This document shows positions 17,957 through 26,899 of a stretch of DNA of 64,000 nucleotides, piece after piece; position 1 is the first letter of the stretch; each line of letters opens with the position of its first letter. Source of the stretch: Psychrobacter sp. Pi2-52. GTDB lineage: Bacteria > Pseudomonadota > Gammaproteobacteria > Pseudomonadales > Moraxellaceae. The DNA is taken from contig NZ_CAJHBS010000010.1 in the NCBI RefSeq assembly GCF_904846705.1, positions 1 to 64,000 of the forward strand, in the 5' to 3' direction. The notes under the pieces were generated by a model. It was not told the origin of the DNA. It saw only the letters and a list, made by a program, of their open reading frames with translations, and ran no database searches. The position numbers and the translations under genes are program-made.

Positions 17957-18868
17957 TATAGTCTAATCCAGATAAAACCGATACAACCCTATTAACAATT
18001 GCATTTAATGAAATAAACGATGACTTATTCAATAGACTATCGCAAACAGGTACTTTCTAGCATCACTGATGGTATGACCATACGAGAAGCTGCGCTATTT
18101 TATGGACTTAGCACCAGCACCATTCACAGCTGGCAGAAGAAATTAGCGCCTAAAACAACCAGAAATAAAGCACCGACTAAAATACCTGATGACGCATTGA
18201 TTGAAGACGTAAAAAGATACCCAGATGATTATAACTATGAAAGAGCTCGTCGCTTGAACTGTAGTAAAACGGGCATCTTTAATGCTTTAAAGCGTCTTGG
18301 TATCAGTCAAAAAAAAGACCTTGGAACATCCAAAAGCGTGTCCGATAAAAAGAGCGGTATTCCAGAGTAGGCTTGATCGCTTTACTCAGCAAGGCTATCC
18401 CATTGTCTATATCGATGAAAGCGGCTTTGAGGCTGAAACCATTCGTTCTCATGGCTATGCACCGATTGGTAAACCCTGTATCGATAGCTACAACTGGCAA
18501 GCTTCGAGACGTACGAATGTCATCGGAGCTCTCTATGAAAAAATGCTATTTGCGCTTGATTACTTTGAACACAATATTAACAGCAGCATATTCTACCACT
18601 GGTGCAAATACACGCTAATCCCAAGTCTTAAAACTAAATGCGTGATTGTCATGGATAATGCTCGATTTCATAAGAGTAAGCGTATTCAAAAGCTACTTAA
18701 TAGACATGGTCATCGTATTTTATGGCTGCCGCCGTACAGCCCTGATCTAGACCCTATCGAGAAAAAATGGGCACAGGCTAAGTTTCTACGCCAAGGATGG
18801 ATGGAGAATAATCTACCTAAACTGTTTCATGATATGGGCTGTATCGATTTTATAAAGACTTAACTATA
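17957..18868 (+). mobile_element. IS630-family insertion sequence, complete
   Basis: Both ends can be placed: TATAGT at 17957 and its complement ending at 18868. Inside, the inverted repeats match best at the inner part (AGATAAAACCGATACAACCC against the complement of the right end, 16 of 20). The terminal TA at each side fits the TA target duplication of IS630 elements, so the element proper is about 17959-18866 (908 bp). The transposase stop codon lies within the right inverted repeat. Confidence 0.88.
18020..18863 (+). CDS. IS630-type transposase in two frames
   Basis: The N-terminal frame (18020-18370) encodes a helix-turn-helix region with TIREAALFYGLSTSTIHSW. The C-terminal frame (18297-18863) encodes the DDE domain: YIDESGFE, VMDNARFH and DLDPIEKKW. 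The frames meet at A8 (18309-18316). With one A less they read as a single protein through GISQKKTLEHPKACP, a typical IS630 junction. Either one A has been gained, which would inactivate the gene, or transcript slippage on A8 makes the full protein; slippage and frameshifting are known in this IS family. A simple -1 ribosomal shift does not work because that frame stops soon. Coordinates cover both frames. Confidence 0.88.
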
Positions 18869-19179
18869 GTACAATCTAATTTTGATTACATCGTTGTTGT
18901 ATACATTGAGTAATATTGGATATACAGGACGGACAAAGGTCTTCTAAGTTATCAATTCATCAGAGAAATTCTTAGCTTGTGCAGCTTACTCTAAGATGAA
19001 AGTCAACGATTCGAAAGATTGGAATTTGCTAGGAAGTCAAGCAGGTCAATCTACCATGTATGCGGATATGGTAGATTTTATCTAAGACCGCCTTGAATTT
19101 ATTGTGTCTTTTCTACAATTCGTATAAGCATTGTTATCAGTTTATACGGTAATAGTAATGCCTACCTTTAATGACTGCC
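18869..19179. other. Intergenic region after the IS, with possible gene remnant
   Basis: This 310-bp region contains no complete gene. From about 18945 to 19083 a frame without a start codon reads KFLACAAYSKMKVNDSKDW and ends MYADMVDFI before TAA, which could be the 3' end of a gene cut off near the insertion. A 9-bp inverted repeat (19049-19057 with 19068-19076) followed by TTTAT lies at its end. Confidence 0.3.
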
Positions 19180-20091
19180 TTAGCGATTTTTCTCATCATT
19201 GATATCATCTACATCAGCACGACCAATCACATCTAAATCTTCTAGACACAGTTTGTCATACTCTTTTTTGCAAAAATTAGGATCAATATCGCACATCGCT
19301 GACTGTAGTTGATCGAGGCGATTCTCTGACTGTTGGATGTGTTCAAGCATTTTAGCAAAAGCTTCTGCAACAGGGTCTTGTGAATAAGGGTCGATACCAT
19401 AAGCACGGAAGGTATTGGTGCGTTTGGCAGTAGGGGTAGTATCTTTAGTTTGATCGTTGCTCTCACCAGCTTGCGCAACTTTTTCTTGTTGCTTGGCATC
19501 TTGTACTTTTGTCGCGATTGGATTACCTTTTTCATCGTGATGATCTGAGATCATACGCGCGGCACTGCCGACCATCGTAGCACCTGCTGGTACAGGTTTG
19601 ACTACCACTGCATTTGAGCCAATTTTGGCATTTTTACCGACCGTAAATGGTCCCAAAACTTTTGCACCAGCACCAACGGTCACACCATCTTCTAATGTTG
19701 GGTGACGCTTGCCATTATTCCAAGACACACCGCCTAGAGTAACACCATGGTATAGCGTCACATCGTTGCCGATCTCAGCAGTCTCACCGATGACGACGCC
19801 GACACCATGATCGATAAAAAAGCGTCTACCAATCTTAGCAGCAGGGTGAATTTCGATACCTGTCATGATGCGCGAGCCGTAAGAGATCACGCGAGCGGCT
19901 AGTTTCTGTTCATTGTTCCAAAGACAGTGTGCACCGCGATGCAAAACAAGCGCATGTATGCCCGGATAAGTTAGGATCACTTCCAGACTATTACGCGCCG
20001 CAGGATCTCGGGTGAATACTGCATCAATATCTTCTTTCAAATCGTTTTTGATAGTAACAAGTGATTTGAATAATTTGGATGGCAATGACAT
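19180..20091 (-). CDS. cysE: Serine O-acetyltransferase
   Basis: CysE acetylates serine with acetyl-CoA, the first step of cysteine synthesis. The 303-residue protein has the N-terminal helical part ([20 protein letters not shown]) and the left-handed beta-helix of hexapeptide repeats from about residue 80 ([39 protein letters not shown]). The C-terminus is longer than in E. coli: a polar linker of about 50 residues, then [16 protein letters not shown] and a helical, cysteine-containing tail. Such tails occur in other proteobacterial CysE proteins of the EpsC type. The gene lies 189 bp downstream of trmJ on the same strand. Confidence 0.93.
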   Translation of the reverse strand: MSLPSKLFKSLVTIKNDLKEDIDAVFTRDPAARNSLEVILTYPGIHALVLHRGAHCLWNNEQKLAARVISYGSRIMTGIEIHPAAKIGRRFFIDHGVGVVIGETAEIGNDVTLYHGVTLGGVSWNNGKRHPTLEDGVTVGAGAKVLGPFTVGKNAKIGSNAVVVKPVPAGATMVGSAARMISDHHDEKGNPIATKVQDAKQQEKVAQAGESNDQTKDTTPTAKRTNTFRAYGIDPYSQDPVAEAFAKMLEHIQQSENRLDQLQSAMCDIDPNFCKKEYDKLCLEDLDVIGRADVDDINDEKNR

Positions 20092-20280
20092 AAAGCGTCC
20101 TATCTATTCGTCGGTAGAGTATCGTCGCGAAAACAGCGATGCCTCTAATCTGTGGTCATAAAGTTCGGATAATCAGGAATATATATTTTCGCTAAGCTTC
20201 TGCAAGTTATAACAGCTTTATACCGCAAAATATAGTAAAAAGCTGTCAAATAAAAGCGAGCTGATAAGCAATGGCTTGTT

Positions 20281-21162
20281 TTAGTCTTTCGATAGTTTTG
20301 CAATCAAAGCGCTTAATAACTGATATTCCTTTTGATCAAGCTGTAGGCGTGACCCAAGTCTAGACAAGCGTGATGGCAATGACTTCAGATGTTCGCTATT
20401 TGCTAGGCCACGCTGTACCATAAGGTCAGTGGTGCGCTGAGTGAGCTGTTGCAGCTGCTGCTGATTAATAGCAGGCTCATCCCATTGCTGACGCAAATTC
20501 ACATTGATTGTCGATTGGGCGTCTGTGCCTGTATCCGAATCTAGACTATCAGCTGTCTGAGTGTGCGTTTGAGCATAAGCAAAAATAAAGCTGGCGATCA
20601 CTTGCACCGCTGATGCAACATTTAATACAGGGTAAGCAGGATTGGCGTCGATTTGAATGTGATAATCAGCATAAGCCAATTCTTCATTGGTCAATCCACG
20701 GTCTTCACGTCCAAATAGTATAGCAATATTTGGTTTGTTAGCAGTAGCAGCAGATGAGATAACAGCATTACTATCGTCTGCATTTAAAGCTGCCTGTGCA
20801 TCGATAAAGTCAAGCATAATCTTAGCAGCTTGCGTAGGTGTCACGACAGGGCGCGGCATATGACGGCTACGACTGCTAGCGGCAAATACCAATTGACAGC
20901 CAGAGATAGCAGATTCTAAAGTGGGTGCAATCAAAGCTGACGATAATAATTCACTGCCACCCGCTGCATGAGACACACTGGTTTCGTCAATCGGTAATTT
21001 AGGATCGACCACCGTTAAGCGAGACAAGCCCATGGTATGCATCGCACGAGCAGCCGAACCAATATTGGCAGGCAAAGTTGTATTGACCATGACTACTTGT
21101 AGGCAATCAAGGTAGTCGCTTACTGTATGTGATGATACGGCTAATGAAGCGTCGTTACTCAT
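20281..21162 (-). CDS. trmJ: tRNA (cytidine/uridine-2'-O-)-methyltransferase
   Basis: TrmJ methylates the ribose of position 32 in tRNAs. The 293-residue SPOUT-family protein begins with VMVNTTLPANIGSAARAM, and carries LFGREDRGLTNEEL (about residue 150) and YPVLNVASAVQVI, the knot region that binds S-adenosylmethionine. A polar insertion (SLDSDTGTDAQST) separates the catalytic domain from a C-terminal helical tail. Its start codon shares one base with the stop codon of the HPt gene upstream (TAATG), so translation is probably coupled. Confidence 0.92.
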   Translation of the reverse strand: MSNDASLAVSSHTVSDYLDCLQVVMVNTTLPANIGSAARAMHTMGLSRLTVVDPKLPIDETSVSHAAGGSELLSSALIAPTLESAISGCQLVFAASSRSRHMPRPVVTPTQAAKIMLDFIDAQAALNADDSNAVISSAATANKPNIAILFGREDRGLTNEELAYADYHIQIDANPAYPVLNVASAVQVIASFIFAYAQTHTQTADSLDSDTGTDAQSTINVNLRQQWDEPAINQQQLQQLTQRTTDLMVQRGLANSEHLKSLPSRLSRLGSRLQLDQKEYQLLSALIAKLSKD

Positions 21163-21542
21163 TATTGTCCCAGTCTCTGATTGATTTTTTGTTCAGCACG
21201 GTGTAATGCAATGGCAATCTCTTCGATAAGGACGGCTTGCTCATTGATACGGCGTTCACGGCAGTATTCTTGTAACTGGCTGCTAAGACGGACTAATTGA
21301 GTCGTACCTAAGTTGGCGCTGGCACCTTTTAGAGCATGAGCAGTTTCAAAGCCATTGGCGTTATCGTCTTTTTGATGGGCAATTCGCAGCGCTGCAACTC
21401 TTTGCTTACTATCAGCAAAATATACTTGTATCAAATCAACAAAGTCTTCTTCGAGCAGGTCACGCATGTCCTCGAACTGTTCATGATTGATAATCTCTTC
21501 ATCAGTTTGTCCGAGCATATTATTATTTGTAGTGTCATCCAT
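21162..21542 (-). CDS. Orphan histidine phosphotransfer (HPt) protein
   Basis: This 126-residue, all-helical acidic protein contains the HPt motif AHALKGASANLGTTQL near residue 70, where the histidine accepts phosphate from a response-regulator receiver domain. The spacing and the LSSQLQEYC helix fit the family. There is no hybrid kinase nearby; the gene lies between dnaE (72 bp upstream) and trmJ (one-base overlap). It presumably serves a hybrid sensor encoded elsewhere. Function beyond phosphotransfer is unknown. Confidence 0.85.
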   Translation of the reverse strand: MDDTTNNNMLGQTDEEIINHEQFEDMRDLLEEDFVDLIQVYFADSKQRVAALRIAHQKDDNANGFETAHALKGASANLGTTQLVRLSSQLQEYCRERRINEQAVLIEEIAIALHRAEQKINQRLGQ

Positions 21543-21614
21543 GGTGGTTGTCCAATTTATAAAAGTTAAAGCAATAAGATTACTATAATGAATTTTTAAA
21601 ACGTAATGTACGTC

Positions 21615-24600
21615 TTAGCTGTAATGAAAATGTAAGTTCTCTTCACTGACCAAAGTCTTTAATGTCTGCAAGTTATCGTCATTTGGGTAAACGCGCCAGT
21701 GTTCAGACAGTCCAACATTTGCGATGCCATAGACCTCATAAATGCTTAGTCCAAGTGGCAGACAGTTATCATTGATAGAAGCGTCAGTATTACTCAGGGC
21801 ATTATTGGCATAACTGGCTGACATACCGTTTTGATTGGCCGCGTCATGATTCATGTCGCTCTCTAATGCCAATAAGTCATTACCGTTCTCATCATACAAG
21901 CTACCACCCATTGCAGGGTCGTAGACGTTACTACCGCTGCTACTTTGCTCGTCTTGCTCTTGGTTATATGCCAGACGCGGCTCAGGAATAATGTCAGCTT
22001 GGGCTGATTTGAGTAGTGGTTGTAGACGTGTGAGCAGATTAATATCACTACCATGAACTTTGATACTGATTTTTTTGAGCCAACGTAGTCTGGCATCTAC
22101 CATACTCATGGCACTATCAAGACGTGCAAACAAACGTCCATCACGCTCACGGATGCTGCCTTTGATGATGACGACTTCATCGATTTTCAACTGTTCTTTG
22201 ACACGATTAAAACGCTCAGCGTAGCAGCTGACCTCGAGTCTCGATGTACCATCATCTAAAGTAATCACGTTGCGATTACCAAAGTTGGCAATATCTATAA
22301 TAAGCCCCGAGAAATAACAGCTACCGTTATAGCCAGTATCGGTTAACTTGTCGAGACGCGCACCAGAGGTATAGCGTTTCAACTCATCCAAATACTCATT
22401 GATTGGATGTCCCGTTAAGTACAGTCCCAAGGTGTTCTTTTCAGCTTTTAGACGGTGTTTATCACCCCAGATCAGCTCTGGCGTCATGACTAACGGCGGC
22501 GCTGCGACCACACCGTCCATTTCACCAAACAAATCCATCATACCGATTTCGCGGTTTTGACGGTCTTGCTCAGCGGCTTGTACGGCGCTTGGCAATTGAC
22601 TCATTAAGGCACCGCGAATCTCGTAAGCTTCGTCGGCTGGCAAGTCAGGTCGTAGCGTGGCGGCAAAGTCATCAAAACAGCCAGCGCTGACCAACGCTTC
22701 AAGTGTGCGTTTATTGACTTTTTTGATATCCACACGGCGGCAGAAGTCGTATAAGTCTTTAAAAGGACCATCCGTGCGACGTGCATCTACGATAGACTCT
22801 ACCGCGCCTTCACCCACGCCTTTAATTGCGCCAAGACCATAGATGATATTGGTCGGAGTATCGGCGACGAAATGCCATTCACTACGATTGACCGAAGGAT
22901 TGACTACGGTTAACCCAAAGTTTTCACGGCAGTCATTGATAAAGAACACGACGTTGTCGGTGTTGTTCATATCTGAAGTTAAGACCGCTGCCATAAATTC
23001 GGCAGGGTAGTATTGCTTTAGATAAGCCGTTTGATAAGCCAATACCCCGTAAGCCGCAGAATGCGAGCGGTTAAAACCGTAACCTGCGAACTTTTCCATC
23101 AAGTCAAACACACCGCCTGACGTGACTTCATCGATACCTTGTGAGGTGGCACCCGTGACAAAAATATCGCGCTGCTTTGCCATCTCTTCAGGTTTCTTTT
23201 TACCCATAGCACGGCGTAGCATATCTGCACCGCCCAAACTATAGCCTGCCATCACCTGTGAGATTTGCATCACCTGTTCTTGATAGACAATAACGCCATT
23301 GGTGTTCTCTAAAATCGGCTCAAGATTGGGATGGTCATAAATGACTTCCTCGCGACCATGCTTACGGTCGATATACATCTCTACCATGCCTGCATCGAGT
23401 GGGCCGGGACGATACAGCGCACACATGGCGATGACATCTTCGATATTGGTCGGTTGCAGTTTAGCAAGATATTTCTTCATACCCATACTTTCTAGCTGAA
23501 AGACCGCCGTGGTTTTGGCATCTTGCAGCAGCTTATAGGCTTTGCTGTCATCTAGCGGCAAATCTTCTAAAACTAAGGCAGGTACGTTTTCTTTTGCACG
23601 GCGCAAATTGATATTTTCAACCGCAGCGTTGATAACGGTTAAGTTGCGTAGACCCAAAAAGTCAAACTTCACCAAACCGACGGCTTCTACATCGTCTTTA
23701 TCAAACTGGCTGACGCGGTGACCTTCGTCATCACAGTAAATGGCACTAAAGTCAGTGATCTTGTGCGGAGCAATCAATACGCCACCGGCATGTTTACCGA
23801 CGTTTCGGCAGACGCCTTCAAGCTTAATCGCCATCTCCCAAATCTCGATGGCATCTTCATAATCCATATTATCGGGATTAGAGATCAAGTCTTTGAGCTG
23901 TGGCTCTTGCTCAAGCGCTTGGCTCAGTGTGATGCCAGGCGTTTTTGGAATCAGTTTGGATATCTTGTTGGCCAAAAAGTACGATTTGCTTTGTACACGT
24001 GCCACATCTCGCACAACCGCTTTTGCGGCCATCGTACCAAAGGTAATAATCTGTGAGACGGCATCACGGCCATAGGTTTGCGCGACATAATCAATAACGC
24101 GGTCACGACCTTCGATACAAAAGTCGATATCGAAATCGGGCATCGATACACGCTCAGGGTTCAAGAAGCGCTCGAATAGTAGGTCGTAATGAATCGGGTC
24201 AAGGTCGGTAATGTTTAATGCGTATGCGACTAATGAACCTGCACCAGAACCACGTCCAGGGCCTACTGGCACGCCATTGGCTTTTGCCCAGCGGATAAAG
24301 TCCATGACGATAAGGAAGTAACCAGGGAAGCCCATAGATAGAATAATATCTAACTCATATGCGAGGCGCTCATCGTATCTCTGACGAAAATCGCTCCAAT
24401 TGTCCGTACGTGCTTCGACAGGAAACAGCTTATCTAAGCGCTGCTCAAGACCGCGTTGTGACTCTGCACGGAAAAAAGATTCAATCGTCTCGCCTTCAGG
24501 CACAGGAAAATCAGGTAGGACGTTAATACCAAGCGTTAAGGTGACATTGCAGCGTGTAGCGAGGCGCAAGGTATTATCAATTACTTGCGGAATATCAGCA

Positions 24601-25334
24601 AATAATTGCTCCATCTGAGCTTGGGTTTTTAGATACTGTTCATCTGAGTAAGTCTGCGGACGGTTTGGGTCAGCAAGAACATAAGAGCCTGCAATACACA
24701 CGCGAGCTTCATGAGCATCAAAATCATCTTGCTCTAAGAAACGCACGTCATTATGCGCAATGATAGGGATGTTGTGTTTGGCACCTGAATGGATGGCTGC
24801 TCTAATAAAAGCATCTTCGCCTGAACGATTAGTACGCTTGATCGCAAAGTACAAACGATCGTCAAATTTTGCCTGCCACTCAGTAAGTAGTTCATCAGCC
24901 TTTTCTGGCATCGAGCCGACCAATGCTTGTCCCACGTCAGACTTTTCGGTGAGCAGTACAATCACACCTGCTGCATGCTCTAAGATATGACTGCGCTTGA
25001 TAACTGGCGTACCATGATTGACAGGATCAGCACGACCTTCGGTAAATCCAAGCGATACAATACGGGTAATGTTTTGATACCCTTCGTTATTCATCGCAAG
25101 TAGGGTGAGGCGTGTGTCTTCATTATCCATGATGACTTCACTGCCAATGATAGGCTTGATACCCGCACCTAAGCAGGCACGATAAAACTTTACCGTGGCA
25201 TATAAATTGGACAAATCGGTCAATGCCAACGCGCGCTGATTGTCAGCCGCAGCAGCTTTTACCAGCGGTTTAATACGCACGATAGAATCGGTGATGGAAT
25301 ATTCGCTGTGAATGCCAAGATGTACAAATGCCAT
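21615..25334 (-). CDS. dnaE: DNA polymerase III alpha subunit
   Basis: DnaE is the replicative DNA polymerase subunit. The 1239-residue protein has the PHP domain (LGIHSEYSITDS at the start), palm with the catalytic pair in PDFDIDFC near residue 399 and the third aspartate in LVKFDFLGL near 556, the finger and beta-binding region, helix-hairpin-helix part (IKGVGEGAVESI), and an OB fold (NVITLDDGTSRLEV). The C-terminal tail has a low-complexity Ser/Asn/Asp linker (about residues 1125-1190) that makes it longer than E. coli DnaE (1160). Start ATG 25334. The HPt and trmJ genes follow on the same strand. Confidence 0.97.
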   Translation of the reverse strand: MAFVHLGIHSEYSITDSIVRIKPLVKAAAADNQRALALTDLSNLYATVKFYRACLGAGIKPIIGSEVIMDNEDTRLTLLAMNNEGYQNITRIVSLGFTEGRADPVNHGTPVIKRSHILEHAAGVIVLLTEKSDVGQALVGSMPEKADELLTEWQAKFDDRLYFAIKRTNRSGEDAFIRAAIHSGAKHNIPIIAHNDVRFLEQDDFDAHEARVCIAGSYVLADPNRPQTYSDEQYLKTQAQMEQLFADIPQVIDNTLRLATRCNVTLTLGINVLPDFPVPEGETIESFFRAESQRGLEQRLDKLFPVEARTDNWSDFRQRYDERLAYELDIILSMGFPGYFLIVMDFIRWAKANGVPVGPGRGSGAGSLVAYALNITDLDPIHYDLLFERFLNPERVSMPDFDIDFCIEGRDRVIDYVAQTYGRDAVSQIITFGTMAAKAVVRDVARVQSKSYFLANKISKLIPKTPGITLSQALEQEPQLKDLISNPDNMDYEDAIEIWEMAIKLEGVCRNVGKHAGGVLIAPHKITDFSAIYCDDEGHRVSQFDKDDVEAVGLVKFDFLGLRNLTVINAAVENINLRRAKENVPALVLEDLPLDDSKAYKLLQDAKTTAVFQLESMGMKKYLAKLQPTNIEDVIAMCALYRPGPLDAGMVEMYIDRKHGREEVIYDHPNLEPILENTNGVIVYQEQVMQISQVMAGYSLGGADMLRRAMGKKKPEEMAKQRDIFVTGATSQGIDEVTSGGVFDLMEKFAGYGFNRSHSAAYGVLAYQTAYLKQYYPAEFMAAVLTSDMNNTDNVVFFINDCRENFGLTVVNPSVNRSEWHFVADTPTNIIYGLGAIKGVGEGAVESIVDARRTDGPFKDLYDFCRRVDIKKVNKRTLEALVSAGCFDDFAATLRPDLPADEAYEIRGALMSQLPSAVQAAEQDRQNREIGMMDLFGEMDGVVAAPPLVMTPELIWGDKHRLKAEKNTLGLYLTGHPINEYLDELKRYTSGARLDKLTDTGYNGSCYFSGLIIDIANFGNRNVITLDDGTSRLEVSCYAERFNRVKEQLKIDEVVIIKGSIRERDGRLFARLDSAMSMVDARLRWLKKISIKVHGSDINLLTRLQPLLKSAQADIIPEPRLAYNQEQDEQSSSGSNVYDPAMGGSLYDENGNDLLALESDMNHDAANQNGMSASYANNALSNTDASINDNCLPLGLSIYEVYGIANVGLSEHWRVYPNDDNLQTLKTLVSEENLHFHYS

Positions 25335-25671
25335 AGAAGACTCTTACTGGTACGATCAAAGAAATAAGCTACCGATAAAATAACTGATGATTATCAATCA
25401 ATTATACTGATATCTAGAGGCCGATAAGACCTCGATAGCCATATTGATACGTTTTAAATGGGGTCGTCAATAATAGCATTATTTGCCGCAGACAGCCACA
25501 GGTTCAAAGGGTTTAATCTGCGTGAGAGGATTTGTTTTTCTTATTTATTAACATGAAATTTTGCTGCGTTTTCTCTCAATAGTTGTTAGCATAAACATTT
25601 GTTTTTAAATAATTGTAATGCTATGCCGATTTCACTATATTATTCACGCAATCAAAAAAGACGATAATACT
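25335..25671. other. Divergent region dnaE / Mrr-like gene
   Basis: This 337-bp AT-rich stretch contains a possible minus-strand promoter for dnaE and the start region of the plus-strand endonuclease gene. Nothing else was recognised. Confidence 0.4.
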
Positions 25672-26802
25672 ATGAGTAATATTACTAAGCTGCCTGCATT
25701 TGGCGACATGTTAAATGCTGGAATACAAACTATAAAGAATTTAAGTACGCGAAATACTATTGGGCGCACTGTATTTTACAGAGAGTTTGAGAAATTAGCG
25801 CAAATCGTAAATGATCATAAAGACATCAACTATATGAGTAACTACGATATACGCCATGAATGTCATGATGGTTCGCCTTGCTACGACGAAATTATTGATT
25901 TGATCTTAGTATGCTTATCTGCAATGGGCTTGGTTAAGGAAGATAAATTTAGTTTGATTCCTAATCTAAATCAGAACTTTGCCAATTTTATTACTTTCGA
26001 TGAGAAAGTAACGCCTAAAAATATCATACGTTTAGACCCTTTCGGTAAAGTTTATTTTTGGCTAGCGGGTAATAATTTTAATCAATATATTGGTGAAGGA
26101 ATACCAAATGGTGATTATATTGCCAACTTTAAACGCTTCGATAGCAAATCTTTTGCTGATTTGCAAAAAGTTAATATTGCTGCTTATGGCAAAAATGGTG
26201 ACGCACTTATTAGTCATTTGATTGACGAAACTAAACGTCGAACCTCTATATTTATGAATAATTATGCAGATGCTGCTGTTGGTAATGATTTTGTCAAAGT
26301 GACGCCTGATATGATCATGGCTCAACTTGAAAGCTTATCACCTTTACAGTTTGAATGGTTTTGTTTGAAATTGATTGAGAGATCCTTGGAGATAGAAAGT
26401 CCTGAAAGTAATCTAACATCTCGTCATACAGGGCGGTCTAACGATAATGGTATTGATGGACTAATTATTCAGGACTTTCCGGATGGTGAGGTGCACAATT
26501 ATTATATACAGGCCAAGCTCTATAGTAATGGCAATAATATATCTAATGGCGACTTGAGAAATTTCATAGGTGCATACCCTCCACAAAAAACCAATCATCA
26601 TGGCATCTTTATTACTACCACAAGCTTTACTAAGCCTGCTCAAGACTATGCTAATTCGACTGATTCGCACAGTCTTATTCTCATTGATCAAATGAACTTG
26701 ATCGAGTTAATGATGCAACATAAAGTCGGTTTAAAAGAGGTGAATGCCAGACCAAAATTATTATTGGACAATGACTTTTTTGAAAGAATTAAGCTATATT
26801 AA
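25672..26802 (+). CDS. Mrr-like restriction endonuclease (type IV-like), orphan
   Basis: The C-terminal third (residues about 205-360) is an Mrr-type nuclease domain of the PD-(D/E)XK fold: LSPLQFEWFCLKLIERSLE, then the acidic site in DNGIDGLI, the QAK motif in YYIQAKLY, and a hydrophobic strand HGIFITTTSFTKPAQDYA. Such domains cut modified DNA in type IV systems. The N-terminal 200 residues are not recognised; they include a winged-helix-like region (GRTVFYREFEKLAQIV) that may read DNA modification. ATG 25672 is chosen over an upstream ATG (25618) because it starts MSNITKLP after a purine-rich site. There is no methyltransferase in the window. The gene is AT-rich relative to neighbours, which suggests transfer. 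Confidence 0.8.
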   Translation: MSNITKLPAFGDMLNAGIQTIKNLSTRNTIGRTVFYREFEKLAQIVNDHKDINYMSNYDIRHECHDGSPCYDEIIDLILVCLSAMGLVKEDKFSLIPNLNQNFANFITFDEKVTPKNIIRLDPFGKVYFWLAGNNFNQYIGEGIPNGDYIANFKRFDSKSFADLQKVNIAAYGKNGDALISHLIDETKRRTSIFMNNYADAAVGNDFVKVTPDMIMAQLESLSPLQFEWFCLKLIERSLEIESPESNLTSRHTGRSNDNGIDGLIIQDFPDGEVHNYYIQAKLYSNGNNISNGDLRNFIGAYPPQKTNHHGIFITTTSFTKPAQDYANSTDSHSLILIDQMNLIELMMQHKVGLKEVNARPKLLLDNDFFERIKLY

Positions 26803-26834
26803 AGCAGGTCAGTATTTACTTATTTATACAAGAA

Positions 26835-26872
26835 AAGCTCTATGAGTTATAGCAACACGTAGAGCTTCTTTA
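26835..26872. terminator. Possible terminator between the Mrr-like gene and ggt
   Basis: An 8-bp stem (AAGCTCTA with its complement at 26860-26867) is followed by a short T-rich tail. It lies between convergent genes. Confidence 0.5.
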
Positions 26873-26899
26873 TAATGACTAGAGACAGGTATTCATAAC

